Below, piece by piece: positions 1-10,875 of a stretch of DNA of 64,000 nucleotides. The translations under genes were made by a program, and so were the position numbers. Location of the stretch: positions 186,001-250,000 of the forward strand of contig MARA01000036.1 in assembly GCA_001792895.1 (NCBI GenBank). The letters run 5' to 3'. The notes beneath the pieces were generated by a model. The model searched no databases. It was not told the DNA's origin and saw only the letters and a list, made by a program, of their open reading frames with translations. The first letter of the stretch is position 1. The number at the start of each line of letters is the position of its first letter. The DNA is from Lentinus brumalis (lineage: Eukaryota; Basidiomycota; Agaricomycetes; Polyporales; Polyporaceae).

Positions 1-604
1 TCTCTGGGAGGTGGCGCCCTTCTGAGTCGGTGCGTGCTATGTCTTCCTGTGGCTCGACGTCTTTTCCATACTGATGATCGTCTGCCCTCCGGTCATTCCC
101 CGTCGCCGCCCGAATCCGTCGCTGTTCGCACGTCGAAGCTATATCTTTTTGATACGAGGTCGTGCGCTGAAGGGAGGCGTGCTCCTATGGAGGGGGCAAG
201 GCCCTCCCCAGCCGCACGTGGTCTCAGGTAAGCATGATCGTTCCGACGGTAGGATTGCCCGGATTCGGCGCGGTAGGCGGCGAGTGAGCCTCCTCCGTCG
301 GTGCCCAGCTGAACGTTAAGAGGTGGGCGTTTTTCTTCTGTTGTTCCTCAACCCCTACTTAATTGTTGTCACAGCGTGTGCACGACGGGCTTCGCCCCGA
401 AGTCAGAATCTCACAGCCGGAAGATAATAGCTCTCAACGACAGCGTAGTCGACACTCCGCTATCCGTGCTGTTCCACGTGTGCGGCGACGTGACAGCGAT
501 GGTCCTGCGGCGACCTCTAGGCCTCGTGGTGCGCCTCTTGAGTCGATGAGGCTTGACGGTATGTCGTCTTCTTTCGTTTGCGCCCCATGCATATCCAGCT
601 ACGA
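1..604. other. No supported gene upstream of the interrupted host frame
   Basis: Short overlapping frames only. None has coding-like composition or a recognisable domain on either strand. Confidence 0.5.
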
Positions 605-610
605 TATAAA
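605..610 (+). promoter_or_regulatory. Possible TATA box and CT-rich core promoter
   Basis: TATAAA lies 205 bp before the ATG at 811. From about 705 to 780 the + strand is strongly C/T rich, as is common just before the start of basidiomycete genes. Assigning it to the interrupted gene at 811 is an inference. Confidence 0.35.
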
Positions 611-810
611 TGCGTCCTGAGCTTCCTCTGGACTGCACGCTCCCCATCGCCCTCATACAGTAGAGGTCTACGCTCTTGCCCATCTCTAGCTGTCATCGCT
701 GCCCGCCATTCTCCTCCGCCTCTTCCACTGCTTCCCTTCAGCGTTCCCCTCGCTCGCTCCCTCTCCCTGTCGCCATATCAAGTTGGAATTCCTGCCCGTC
801 ACCATGATAC

Positions 811-1035
811 ATGGCTCAGCCATCAGGATCTTCGATACAATTCACAACCGTCCGAAACTTTTAAGTCTGGGCCAGCGCGGCCCACCCGGAGGTTGTCAAA
901 GTCGACGTGTCATCGTCCGTCCTGGGCGAGTTTCTGCAAATGGCCCACCTGATTACTCGCCATTGTCCAGAGCTCATCGTCATACCCAGCTCTTCCGCTT
1001 TGTCCGGATCGGAACGTCGGCCATCGTCGCCGCCC
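811..1035 (+). pseudogene. 5' fragment of a host gene split by the nested transposon
   Basis: The frame opens at ATG 811 and runs 75 codons to the insertion point. It is interrupted once by an in-frame TAA at 862-864 and then stays open. When the 26.6-kb insertion and one copy of CGCCGCCC are removed, codon 75 (CCC, 1033-1035) is followed in frame by TCG at 27649. The joined reading frame is about 308 codons including the 3' exon at 28228. No family was recognised; the N-terminal part has short hydrophobic and acidic stretches. The early stop could predate or postdate the insertion, or be a base error. The fragment is non-functional as it stands because the 3' half lies 26 kb away. Confidence 0.6.
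1028..1035. repeat. Left copy of 8-bp target-site duplication (CGCCGCCC)
   Basis: An identical octamer lies at 27641-27648, immediately outside the matching inverted terminus. An 8-bp duplication is the rule for the hAT superfamily. Confidence 0.8.
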
Positions 1036-1236
1036 TAGTGACTTGCAAGTCCCGGCTCGGCCTGAAGCCCGGGGCTTTGGCCCGGCTTCAGACGGCCGGG
1101 GCTTGGTCGAACCTCAGGCCGGGCCCCCAGGACGACTGAGGCCAAAGCCCGGGGCTTGGCCCGGCCTGGGCCGCAGCTTTGGTTTGACTAACAAGTCATC
1201 TCGGAACCTGCGAACCGAGGGCCTTCCAAGGGGTCT
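1036..1236. mobile_element. hAT-like non-autonomous element, left part
   Basis: It starts TAGTGACTTGCAAG. The first 21 bp are perfectly inverted at 27620-27640, and the 5' pentamer fits the hAT consensus YARNG. The subterminal sequence is very GC rich, with interlocking palindromes of the type CCCGGGGC and GGCCGGG. There is no transposase, so mobility would have depended on an element elsewhere. The other 390 bp are at 27251-27640. The element is split by the CACTA insertion flanked by TCT. Confidence 0.75.
1234..1236. repeat. Left 3-bp target-site duplication TCT
   Basis: TCT directly precedes the CAC terminus at 1237 and directly follows the GTG terminus at 27247. Alone this is weak evidence; combined with the 40-bp perfect inverted ends it fits CACTA insertion. 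Confidence 0.7.
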
Positions 1237-1390
1237 CACGGCGGGCACAGCCCCGAAACCGGCGGCGAGAAATCTTCATGTCATCCTCCACGTAGCTCGG
1301 CTGCCGCGAAGTTAATGACAACATTATAGGGTTCCGGAAACCTTACCATTCACGGGCCTGTGACCGGCGTTTCTGGTCACCAGAAAGGAA

Positions 1391-1650
1391 ACCTATGCCG
1401 GTCATCTCCGCGAACTGTTCGACCGCCTGAAAAGTAGCCTATGTCTGACTTTTCCAGCGGCCGAAAAGTTTGGCCAATGAGGTTACCTTTGTCCTCCCTA
1501 TCGCGTGACCGAAAATCTTCATAGAATCCACGCAGAATCGCCAGGAAAGGACACCTTTCTCCGGTATCTTTTCCTGTGACGAGAAATCTCGGTGAGAGGT
1601 AGCCTTTCTCGTCCCTTTCCGGCGGTCCAAAACTCATGACAAAGGTGACC
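1391..1650 (+). repeat. 260-bp block, same orientation in both arms (left copy)
   Basis: It appears identical to 26838-27097 on the same strand, although everything on both sides of it is inverted between the arms. Both ends fall on AAAGGT/GGTNACC motifs, which fits local inversion by recombination between those palindromes. Confidence 0.75.
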
Positions 1651-1984
1651 TTTCTCTGACCTTCTTCGTGTGCTGAAAAGGTTACCTTTTCGGCAGCCAG
1701 AAAAGCTCACCGTGATAGGTGACCTTTTTGGCGGTGGAAAAGCACCTGGAAACGTAGAGAGAATGACAGTCGACTCCACGCCACACCACGTCGCACCACG
1801 CGACGACGCGTCGCGGCCCTCCACGAGACAGAGCGCTACGACATACCGCGCCGCAACCACACCTGACTGCACCCGCCAATCCTCGATGCCCGACACCACA
1901 CCGCCACCGTTACACGAGGCTACCCCACACCAAGCCTGACCGCACCCGTCGTCGCCGCCTCAAGGTCCCTCCTCATCGCAACAC

Positions 1985-3008
1985 GAGGCTCCTCGCCGAC
2001 GCCGCCACGCCGCTCCGCCTCGTTCCGACACGAAGCTCTCGAGAGCACCCCGCCACCTCCCGCCGCCATCCCCCGCTCGTCCTCGTCGCAACACGAGGCT
2101 CCCGAGAGCTCCTCGCCGACGCCGCCACGCCGCTCCGCCTCGTTCCGACACGAAGCTCTCGAGAGCACCCCGCCACCTCCCCCGCTCGTCCTCGTCGCAA
2201 CACGAGGCTCCCGAGAGCTCCTCGCCGACGCCGCCACGCCGCTCCGCCTCGTTCCGACACGAAGCTCTCGAGAGCACCCCGCCACCTCCCTCGCTCGTCC
2301 TCGTCGCAACACGAGGCTCCCGAGAGCTTCTCGCCGACGCCGCCACGCCGCTCCGCCTCGTTCCGACACGAAGCTCTCGAGAGCACCCCGCCACCTCCCT
2401 CGCTCGTCCTCGTCGCAACACGAGGCTCCCGAGAGCTTCTCGCCGACGCCGCCACGCCGCTTCGCCTCGTTCCGACACGAAGCTCTCGAGAGCACCCCGC
2501 CACCTCCCTCGCTCGTCCTCGTCGCAACACGAGGCTCCCGAGAGCTTCTCGCCGACGCCGCCACGCCGCTCCGCCTCGTTCCGACACGAAGCTCTCGAGA
2601 GCACCCCGCCACCTCCCTCGCTCGTCCTCGTCGCAACACGAGGCTCCCGAGAGCTTCTCGCCGACGCCGCCACGCCGCTCCGCCTCGTTCCGACACGAAG
2701 CTCTCGAGAGCACCCCGCCACCTCCCTCGCTCGTCCTCGTCGCAACACGAGGCTCCCGAGAGCTTCTCGCCGACGCCGCCACGCCGCTCCGCCTCGTTCC
2801 GACATGAAGCTCTCGAGAGCACCCCGCCACCTCCCTCGCTCGTCCTCGTCGCAACACGAGGCTCCCGAGAGCTTCTCGCCGACGCCGCCACGCCGCTCCG
2901 CCTCGTTCCGACACGAAGCTCTCGAGAGCACCCCGCCACCTCCCCCGCTCGTCCTCGTCGCAACACGAGGCTCCCGAGAGCTTCTCGCCGACGCCGCCAC
3001 GCCGCTCC
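1985..3008. repeat. 109-bp minisatellite in left arm, about nine copies
   Basis: The core GAAGCTCTCGAGAGCACC recurs at about 2031, 2151, 2260, 2369, 2478, 2587, 2696, 2805 and 2914. Spacing is 109 bp except for the first gap, which has 11 extra bases. The unit is stop-free in all three minus-strand frames, so long overlapping frames of ~300-390 codons appear there. These are artefacts: 109 is not a multiple of 3, so the frame rotates at every unit. Confidence 0.85.
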
Positions 3009-3584
3009 GCCCTGACGACGCTTCACAAAATGACAACGCGGGACTGCCGGCATCTCCGCTGCTGCTCGCGGTTGCCGCATCGCTCCCCCTTGTCAAAACA
3101 CAAGCCTGGTGAGAGCTCTCTCCGATCCGCTCCACTACCACAAGACAGGGTATATGGCAGCTCTACTGCACGGCCGCCGTTCACCACACGGGACTCCGCG
3201 TACCAGAGCTCCGTGCCGCCACGCCGTACCCTTTCAGGGCGCGAGAGCGGCAGCGAGGTTCGCGACTCGTCGCCAATCGCCGTCCACCGTGACATAGAGT
3301 TCCTCACATTGACGTCGCCTCTTCGCGTATGAGTAGACACGACCTGGCAGTCTGTCGCCCTAACGAATTGACCAGTATTGGAGCAGCTCAAGAGGCACTC
3401 ACCTGCCATATGATGGAGTACGTTCACTACCGGGATGTTGTTCCAGGATGCCAGTGCATGAGGCGACAGGATAGAATAGATACGATCGGTAGATACAAGA
3501 CAAGCGCGGTGGCTTCGCTGGGTGCGTCAAAAACCTCTCGGAGGGAAAAAGCTACCAGCGGCCAGTTCAGTGCGCAACGCGCCG

Positions 3585-4886
3585 TCAGAGCCTCTCGCGC
3601 GTCGCTTCAAGTGTGGCCAGATGCCGCTTGAGAGCTTCCACGAGCGGGAGGCAGAGCTAGGCGTGCTTTAGCATCCTTTCCTGCCTACGCTGAACGATTA
3701 TAATACTCACCTCAGTCACTCGGCGAGCCTGCGCCCACTGACGATCGAATTTCTCAAACGATTGATAAATATCCTGCACGGGAACATGTGCTTTCCCAGG
3801 GAGGTTCAAGGTTGTCGTGATGAACTTCCCAAACCTCATTAAGCCCTACACGCAAGTTAGCATGACATTGTCACAATGAAGAGCACGAACGCACATCGAA
3901 CTTCCAGAGTAAGCTCTTTTGCTTCTCCGCATGGTTTGTCAGTTGCTTCAATACGTCCATGTACCACGCGAGGATAGCGCAGAACTCAGCCGCCGGGATG
4001 CGGTCGCCAGACCGCGTGAACCATTCAGTGAAGTTACTGTCCCATCTGGCCGTCGTCTCCTGCGATAGTCGAGCACGCTCCTGTCGGAGGAGGCGTAGTT
4101 CTTCTATAACACGGGAGATCTCGCGTGGGAAGGCTTCTGTCGTCCATGCGCGACGTTTGTCTATAGTCTGCATGTATCCACGATGTCCGTCCTACCCGAT
4201 AAAGATAAGTACTGTGTTGAGCAGCATATGAGAAGGCGTTTTGAGCTACAAGCTCACCTCGGGCAAGACGAGATTGTAAGATGCCTCCCACCGTCGCTTT
4301 TCAGCAAGGAGAGCAGTCACCCGCGTTGTCACGTCTTCGCATGAACGTTCGAGTTCCGGATATGCTTTTTCCATGGCCTCTCGGTCCGGTTTCTCGAGGT
4401 GAAGGAGATAACCATCATATAGCATCTTGACCTGTGCAAAGAGAGGAGTCGTGAGGAGCGTGCGTAAGTGCGAGGACTTAGAAGATGAGGCGTACCTGGA
4501 GCCAGAGGCTGTTGATGTCTGAGGAACGCTGTTTGGCCCCATCGACTTCGTTCTTCAGACGGGCAATGAGGTCGGAGTCCCCAGGGTAGAGCTCTAGGAG
4601 CATCGATCGAGAACGCGTGATTGCATAAGGAGTGGAGATGGAAAACCTATCGAAGTTGCACTGCAAGCGGACTATCAAGACGCTACCCCACCGCTCCATC
4701 TCAGACGGTAGGGCATGCTGATCCTGAACGCTGTGTTGATAAAAATATGGAGTCAGGCATTGTCGGTAGATGAGCCACTGAAACGCACCTATCGAGCGCG
4801 TTGTCGAGAGTGGTGACAAGGTCTTGTATGGCCGAGGGGAATCCCTGTACAACCGTAAGAGCTAACGGGGTATGTACTCCAGCCAT
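3585..4886 (-). CDS. Cargo gene: helical/coiled-coil protein of unknown function
   Basis: Six exons join cleanly from ATG 4886-4884 to TGA at 3585-3587, giving about 330 residues. Introns are ~50-65 nt with GTGCGT, GTACGC, GTGAGC, GTGCGT and GTGAGT donors. The protein is charged and mostly helical, with Arg/Glu/Leu-rich heptad-like stretches in the middle and at the C terminus. There is no signal peptide or membrane segment. No family was recognised. The stop lies just inside the left arm, making this the first gene of the cargo, divergent from the arm and in the same orientation as the SUN-domain gene 350 bp upstream. An additional 5' exon cannot be excluded. All frames are open, so the gene looks functional. 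Confidence 0.6.
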
Positions 4887-5239
4887 GCTTAGAAACAATG
4901 TGAGGGCGAAGTGAAAATGAGAGGAAGAGGAAGAGGAGAGATGAAGTGGCGCCCTGCCATGAAGACCGAAGCCTTTCGGCGTGCCACTCGGCAAGACAAC
5001 CCTTTGTAGTTTGTCGTGGAGTCGTTCGGGGCCAGCGCGTCGTCCGCGAGTACATTGTACGGCTCGGGAGCGTGTAGAAGATGTAAAACGGCGCACATAA
5101 TCATTCAATGTTGTACAGTGTACAAACAAGCTCGTACTAGCAAGGATTCGAATGATCGAACTACCGAAATCACTCAGTCAAGAAATGCACCGGAACCGTA
5201 TGAAGAACGTACCTCATAACCATCTCCTTGAACATGCCC

Positions 5240-6315
5240 TCACGGCGACACCTCGTCGCCATGAATGCGTACTCGGTAAAGCCTGGTGGTCGATGCGCCC
5301 CAGTTTGTGGTGACCTCGAGAACGACAGCGCCGAAGTAGATGCGGCTCGCAAGGACGGTAGGGTCAATAGGGAATGTCTGAACGTTCCTATCGTGGTCGA
5401 TGGCATACTCGAAAGAAGCGAGAGGGAGGAACGTGACGTTGTTGGGCGCTATGGGTGGGCCACTGCCCGTCGAGTTCAGAGGGGATTTGCGGAAGTCATC
5501 CTGAAAGGCAAGACGACGTTGCTCGTTGCCCGATCCATCCAGAAGACCCCATAACACCATATGACGAGGCGCTTGTCGGATGTCTGCAGCGATCTCCCGC
5601 TGGATGTGGTCGATCGTGATGTGCGTGGGGTAAATGAAGGCCGGCAATTTGATCCCAACCTGTCCTTGGCTGTCGGGGATAAACCAATGCGAACCACTGC
5701 GCATGTCCTCGTCCAGAACCAACTCTGGAGAACGCGCCGGGGAGGAGGAGAGATCGGAAAGAAGCTCGAACGTCGAAGTGAGCTTGGGGACAATCTTGGC
5801 TCCGTCGGCAGCGAGGGCAAAGTCGCGGCGACCAACAGGGTCTTTCATAGCTGCGCGGATAGACTTGCGCACGTACGACGAGAGGTGGGCGGGGATGGAA
5901 GCAGGAGCACGTTTCGGGTGGAAGGGGGCGCGAGAAACAGCAGGCAGCTGGAGACTTGACGCACTGACCCAGGCTCTGGCAACAAACCCGTCCGAGGCGT
6001 AGAGACTTGGGCCAGCCCACATGCCGAACGCCATGGCGATGAGACTGCATATAACCACGAGCAGGGTGTAACTGCGACCGTTGGCCACTGCAGGCGCGGC
6101 CTTCTTGGTGCTCTGAGACGATCGCTTGCCAGCGTGCTGATCCTCGACAGCGTCCTGCTCAGGCGACTTCTTGGCCTTGAAGTGAACGCGTCGCTCTGGG
6201 CATACACGAATCAGAAGGCTGACCACTACACTGAAAGTCGGACAAAGAACTCACTGCTGCTGTCTGACGGCGCCGCAGCCGCCGTCAGAAATCTGGACGG
6301 GTCGAATGGATCCAT
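5240..6315 (-). CDS. Cargo gene: SUN-domain (Sad1/UNC-84) membrane protein
   Basis: Two exons: the first codes MDPFDPSRFL and ~11 more residues; a ~60-nt intron (GTGAGT...CCCAG) leads into a long second exon. Total 338 residues. Layout: basic, lysine-rich N-terminal region; one membrane span at about residues 62-80; linker; SUN domain from about 165 to the C terminus. SUN hallmarks seen are HWFIPDSQGQVGIKL, an AP..M.LWG turn, QTFPI, and the terminal TNWGASTTRLYRVRIHG. SUN proteins sit in the inner nuclear membrane or ER and bind KASH or other partners in the lumen. Length and layout are normal for a small fungal SUN protein. It lies inside a transposon, between two other intact cargo genes, which is unusual for this family. 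Confidence 0.85.
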
Positions 6316-6745
6316 ATTCAAGTATACTGATCTGAAGCAAATAGGCAAGAGGCGAGAGGCGAGAGGACGAGAGCGACTCAGGAGGGTGAGCCACTTGAAT
6401 GGCGGGCGACAAGAGGCGACTGCCCGCGCGCCGCGCGCGCATTGCCACCTCGTGGCGCCGGCTAAATCCGAATGACGCTGTGCCTCAAGTACTTTCTGCG
6501 TATGCGACGCCGCCGCTTCCCTCTGGACTGCTTCCCATCGACTACCCGCCTCTTCCGGGCACTGTGTCGTCATACTGGAAGCACACGGGATTGAGACAAT
6601 CCAGAATATTTGAATATAATACCAAGAAGACGGACATGTAATGAGTGGGATACGGAAGTTACAGAGTGATGGAAGATGGACATAATCTAATGGAACACGA
6701 ACACAAGACACGGTAAACACATCTAGAGGAGGAAAGGACACCGAC

Positions 6746-7773
6746 CTAACGGCCCTGGTTCCTGAGCTGCTTCTCTCCCCAGAGTGACGACACCCAAGAA
6801 GGCTGCTGCCTCTTGGGCGTAACGGTGAGGCGTCTGCCATCCTCGCGTACGTCCCCCTCCCTGATCCGCTTCCAATAGCCGACGCCATCGTCGCCGATGG
6901 ACCACATCCACAATTGCACTGCGCGCGACTGGTCGCGCACATGGTTGCAGTAGAGGTCCCCGACGGCAAGAGTGGGGTAGGAAGAGAGATCGGGAGGCTG
7001 ACGGAGGGGTACAGCGGTGAAGGACTCCCAGAAGTACGTCACCACGTCGGGCTCCGTGGTAGATGTAATCCTGTCCTGTCTGATGAAGATAGGTTCGCCA
7101 TTCTGCGCACGAGTTCAGCATTCAGAAGCGAGGATTCACTGCCAAACACTCGCCTGTTCTCCGTACCGCGTCACGATTCCGCCGTCAGGCTTGAGTCGGG
7201 CATCTATGGCCGCCATGGATCCACGTTTGCTACGCTTGTTGGGACCCTTGACGGACGAGCGAGAGCCTGCTCTCGTGAGCCTCCCAGGTTTGACATACGG
7301 TGCCGAGCCCTTACGAGGCTCTCGCAGGACCTCTGGAGAGTGAGCACGCTCTTGGAACGGTGTGGACGGGGGCGACGAGGGCGGACTAGAGAGAGGAGAA
7401 TCGGGGATGTCTTCAACGTCGGACAGACGAGAAGAGCCCGGTGTAGCGGCGCGCTGCGCAGAAGACCCGACGTTGGACGGACCGGCCGTACTCTCTCGAG
7501 CTTGCTGAGAGGTGTGCCTCGGCGACTGCTTGGTGTGCTTGAGACTACGAGGGGTCAATTGGAGCTATAGGGTAATAACCACACTCGAGCGAACCTGATC
7601 GACTGAGTCTTGAAGACCCGGGTGATCGTCAGCCGAGCGCCGCGGACGCGATGGGGGGACGACGGAGCAACACAGTTGATGACTGTGGGGCGATGCCCAA
7701 GGGCGGCCATCGTCGCTGAAAAGACATAAGGGGAGTGGTTGGTGGAGAGGAGCTTGGACTGAGTGGGAGCCAT
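6746..7773 (-). CDS. Cargo gene: basic Ser/Pro-rich protein, unknown function
   Basis: Three exons: ATG 7773-7771 opens a ~65-codon exon. A 54-nt intron (GTCTTC...TATAG) leads to a Ser/Pro/Arg-rich exon with runs such as SPLSSPPSSPPSTP and basic patches (KGPNKRSKRG). A ~60-nt intron joins this to a folded-looking C-terminal exon with YFWESF, LAVGDLYCNHV and WMWSIGDDGVGYW. About 310 residues; stop at 6746-6748. The disordered basic middle suggests a nuclear protein, but this is inference and no domain was recognised. It is on the same strand as the SUN gene, whose start lies 430 bp downstream. The second splice junction is my best frame-keeping choice and is the least certain part. Confidence 0.5.
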
Positions 7774-8338
7774 GTGGAGGATATGGGTGTGAACGACTGA
7801 GATCGAAGGGCAGGAGATGAGGATGTCGTCGCCGAAGAGAGAGAGAGCGGTATTTATCCACTCACCATGGCGAGGCACAGTTACGCGTCCCCGTCGGCTC
7901 CCATATCATCTGAAGGACGGTCAAAGCGAAGTGACTGACTTTGAAAGAGCCAAGCAGCAGGAGGCACAGGTGATGTGGGTGAAGTGACCAACAGCGAAAG
8001 ACCGGGGCGGGGGAAGGCTCGGAAAGGCTCAAAAGGGCTCTGAAAGGCGCATACTGACCATCTGGCGTTTATCAGAGGATCGGATCAGCGGCATCAGTCG
8101 GCCTCTTTGACATGACAGGCGCCTGTTGCAGATCTTTTGGCCTGGTGTAACAATGGGATATAATCGGAGGAACCTCCAAGCGTCGCGTCTTCACCACAAA
8201 GCAAGAGTCCCGCTGCTCCCGGGAGCATTTCCACCGTGGAAAGACCTTGTCACGGTGAAATAGGCTGAGCCACCCCGAGCCCAACCCGCACTGGACACCC
8301 TTCCTACAAGTCACTCTCAACTACTTCCCGCTGTCGCC

Positions 8339-9023
8339 ATGTCCTCTGACGCAGGCGAAGCCTCTCTGAAGTCCATGAAGATGTGGTACACGGCCCCTTG
8401 CGAGCTCGTTCTAGCATTCAGCATGGGAGAACGGGTGCCTGACGACTTCGGACACAAGAACGTCCAGATTTTCTTGGTGGAGTTTACTCACCAGCGGTCC
8501 CGTGAGTGTTATTCGATTACTGATGCAGCGGATGTCTCTCATGGTTGTCCACGCCAACAGTGCGTCTCTGTGTTCTTGTGGAGGAAGAGGACGCTTGCAG
8601 GGTCTTTTCGCAACCGCTCACCCGAGGTGCACTAGATGCATGTCAGAAGCTTGTGAGTAAGACATTATAAGTTGCGAAGAAGGACTCACCTGTCGCAAGG
8701 AACCCGCAATGATAAACATGCGCATCGGAGCGTCGGGCCTCTTCCTCGTCTTCCCATTCGACATGATCGCCCTAGAATTCCTTGAGACAGCCAGCAGTTG
8801 GTTCTCCATAGACCCTCCTTCTCCCGACTCCCCACTTCTCTGCGATGTACCCCAAGCTCCGGCCCCGAGCATTGCCGGGGTCGATGTCCTGCTCGTGGTG
8901 CAGTTCCTCCGCAAGCTGATCAGTGCAGTGACGAGGTTCCTGGAAGAAGAGGGGGCTGAAATGACGTCCGGTACGCCGGAAGCGATTGGCCTGCAGGAGC
9001 CCGATGTCATTCAGTTTGTGTAA
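8339..9023 (+). CDS. Cargo gene: small protein of unknown function
   Basis: Three exons, 8339-8501, 8561-8652 and 8700-9023, about 190 residues. The ATG has a good context (GTCGCCATGTC) after a C/T-rich leader. The second intron ends in AAG rather than CAG or TAG. The predicted protein begins with an acidic N terminus, then an aromatic/hydrophobic block (MKMWYTAPCELVLAFSMG), an acidic stretch and a hydrophobic, mostly helical C-terminal half. No signal peptide or domain is recognised. The opposite strand is also open over 8772-9134 without a good start or splice pattern, so the plus-strand model is preferred. Moderate doubt remains over the gene model. Confidence 0.45.
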
Positions 9024-9252
9024 AGTCGTCGAGAATGTGTATGCTGTTGGGAATGAGCTCCGTACATAGTTCAGCGTCTGTCGAGATCCGTTGGCGTGAG
9101 TAGTCAGTCGTCGTAGCATAGCCACAAATCCCAATTTGATCCGAATCTCAGAAGGCCGGTGGCGGTGCAGGCGCGGGGTCGTTCACAGTTCGTCAAGTGT
9201 CCTCAATTGCCCCATCGTTATTGCAGATGTACAAGCTCTAACAGATGCAAGA

Positions 9253-10875
9253 CTAAACGTAATCCTCCAGTCCGACATCCTCTCCCTCATCCCACACCAT
9301 GAGCTCAACCTCCGTCATGAAGATCGCAAAGCCAAACGCCGCAACAATGCAGACGATGACGAACATATAGAGGACGTTCTCACCAAGGAAGTAGGGCTGA
9401 AATGCACATCAGTTGCTAGCAGTATATGCCTGCGTAGACGGACTTACACCGCCGACAGACTGAGACACGTCTTCACATGCGCCATGCTCCGAGTCCTCAT
9501 CGGAAACGTGACCGCCACTAGCAGAGGTCCAGATAATGACGCTGGACGAGGATCGTTCGTTCATGATACCTGTGGCAATGAGGAAACGATCGCCCTGCTT
9601 GTCGTAATGGGCCTGAAGGTACATCACCGGATCAGTGAGATGACAGAGCAAATAGACGTGAATAGAGTGACGTACCGCAATTGCGAGAACCGTCTGGCTG
9701 TCTACGCACGATGAGCAAGGACAGTGATGCACACTGCAGCACGGAGAGACGTACGGGGCATGGTCATAGGTGCAAGTTGTTGCGCGGCGTCGATGTACCA
9801 GATCTTGATGCTGCCGGTCGTGCTCCCAGCCACGATAGCGTGACCTCCGTGTACGAAAAGAACGGGGACAGCGCGGCCATGATCGCCGACGTTATGCTCA
9901 AACGTACGAATGACCTTGCAGGACTGGAGATCGTAGATGTCGAAGCCAACGGCCAAGTTGGACGCTGCAAGATAGCCGCCGTTAGGAGAGAGGCTGCTTG
10001 AGATACTATGCGCAGAGCAATCAACCACAAAGCCGCGGGTGGGATGGAATAGTACTCACATGGTGCCTTTGGGGTCAACGACCTTGACGAGCTTCCAGTG
10101 TTCATTATCGTAGAGGCTTCATACCTACCAGTCAGAGTCATCGGTCGCAGGAGTCAGCTGGAACTCACCGTATGCCGTGATGCAGATACGTTACCACTAC
10201 CGCACTCGTAGCCCAGCCCACACCGGTGACAAGAACCTCGGAGCCGTCCTTCTTGCTCTTATCAGTTCCGACTTCATCGTCGTCGCTCTCGCTATCATCG
10301 TTGTTGTTGTCGTCGTCGTCGTCCGTCTCGTCGCATTCAGTCGCAGGGGGAGGCAGAACTTTCACAAGGGTAACCAGGGCAGCTGAGGACTTATCAACGC
10401 AAGTACACCAATTCGTAGGGATGGGAGGCGTACCATTCAAGTTCCAGTTCCAGATACGGAGCTCCTCATGCGCACCAGTTGCAACAAGATGGCCGGAAAT
10501 TGCGACATGTTCGATAGGATAGCGGTGTGCCCAGAAACCGGTGATTGTGATATGCTTCCGGAACCCGGTGAGCCATGTTGAGCGTCAAGGGTAATCTGCG
10601 CCACTCACCTCGTCGTCCTTCACGAGCGAGGACAGGGTACCGTCTTCGAGCCCACACACCAACGTGTTGTGAGCAAACCAAGCAATGGATACCACTGCCT
10701 TGCCGGCATAGTATGCGTCGACGACAGTCCAGGTGCCGGTGTTCCAGATGCATACGGTGCCGCTCAAGTCAGCCGTAGCAAGCAAGGAGCCTTCGAGGTT
10801 GAACGCGACAGCTGTGATGCCCCTAGAATGGCCGCCAGAGAGATGAGCAGTCTGTGTGTAGGGAGCTTCAGACAT
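9253..10875 (-). CDS. Cargo gene: WD40-repeat protein with C-terminal membrane segment
   Basis: About seven exons from ATG 10875-10873 to TAG 9253-9255, ~430 residues. WD40 blades are visible in GHSRGITAVAF...LLATADLSGTVCIW, then HVAISGHLVATGAHEELRIW, and later LSPNGGYLAAS and VAGSTTGSIKIWYI. A strongly acidic insert of Asp, Asn and Glu (~10270-10340) separates the blades. Near the C terminus a hydrophobic span LYMFVIVCIVAAFGFAIF is followed by a short acidic tail, so the protein is probably membrane anchored with the propeller in the cytosol. WD40 proteins act as interaction platforms; the partner is unknown. The frames are open and the splice sites normal. The gene lies between cargo genes on the opposite strand. 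Confidence 0.7.

Larger units (their letters stand above)
1237..3562. repeat. Left inverted arm of the CACTA element
   Basis: In order it holds: the terminal inverted repeat (1237-1345); a 260-bp block that is in direct rather than inverted orientation relative to the other arm (1391-1650); a block identical to the inverse of 26545-26830 (1655-1940); a 109-bp minisatellite (1985-3008); and a diverged inner segment whose last match, around CTGGGTGCGTCAAAAAC at 3519-3562, pairs with 25427-25475. The palindromic motif AAAGGTNACCTTT recurs between 1480 and 1730. Confidence 0.8.

Noticed and set aside
1985..3008. CRISPR-like array
   Set aside because: Eukaryotic DNA; the units are contiguous repeats without unique spacers.
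1920..3141. Long minus-strand frames of 313-393 codons
   Set aside because: They are the 109-bp minisatellite read in rotating frames; no start context, no domain, and the reversed copy in the right arm gives the same frames.
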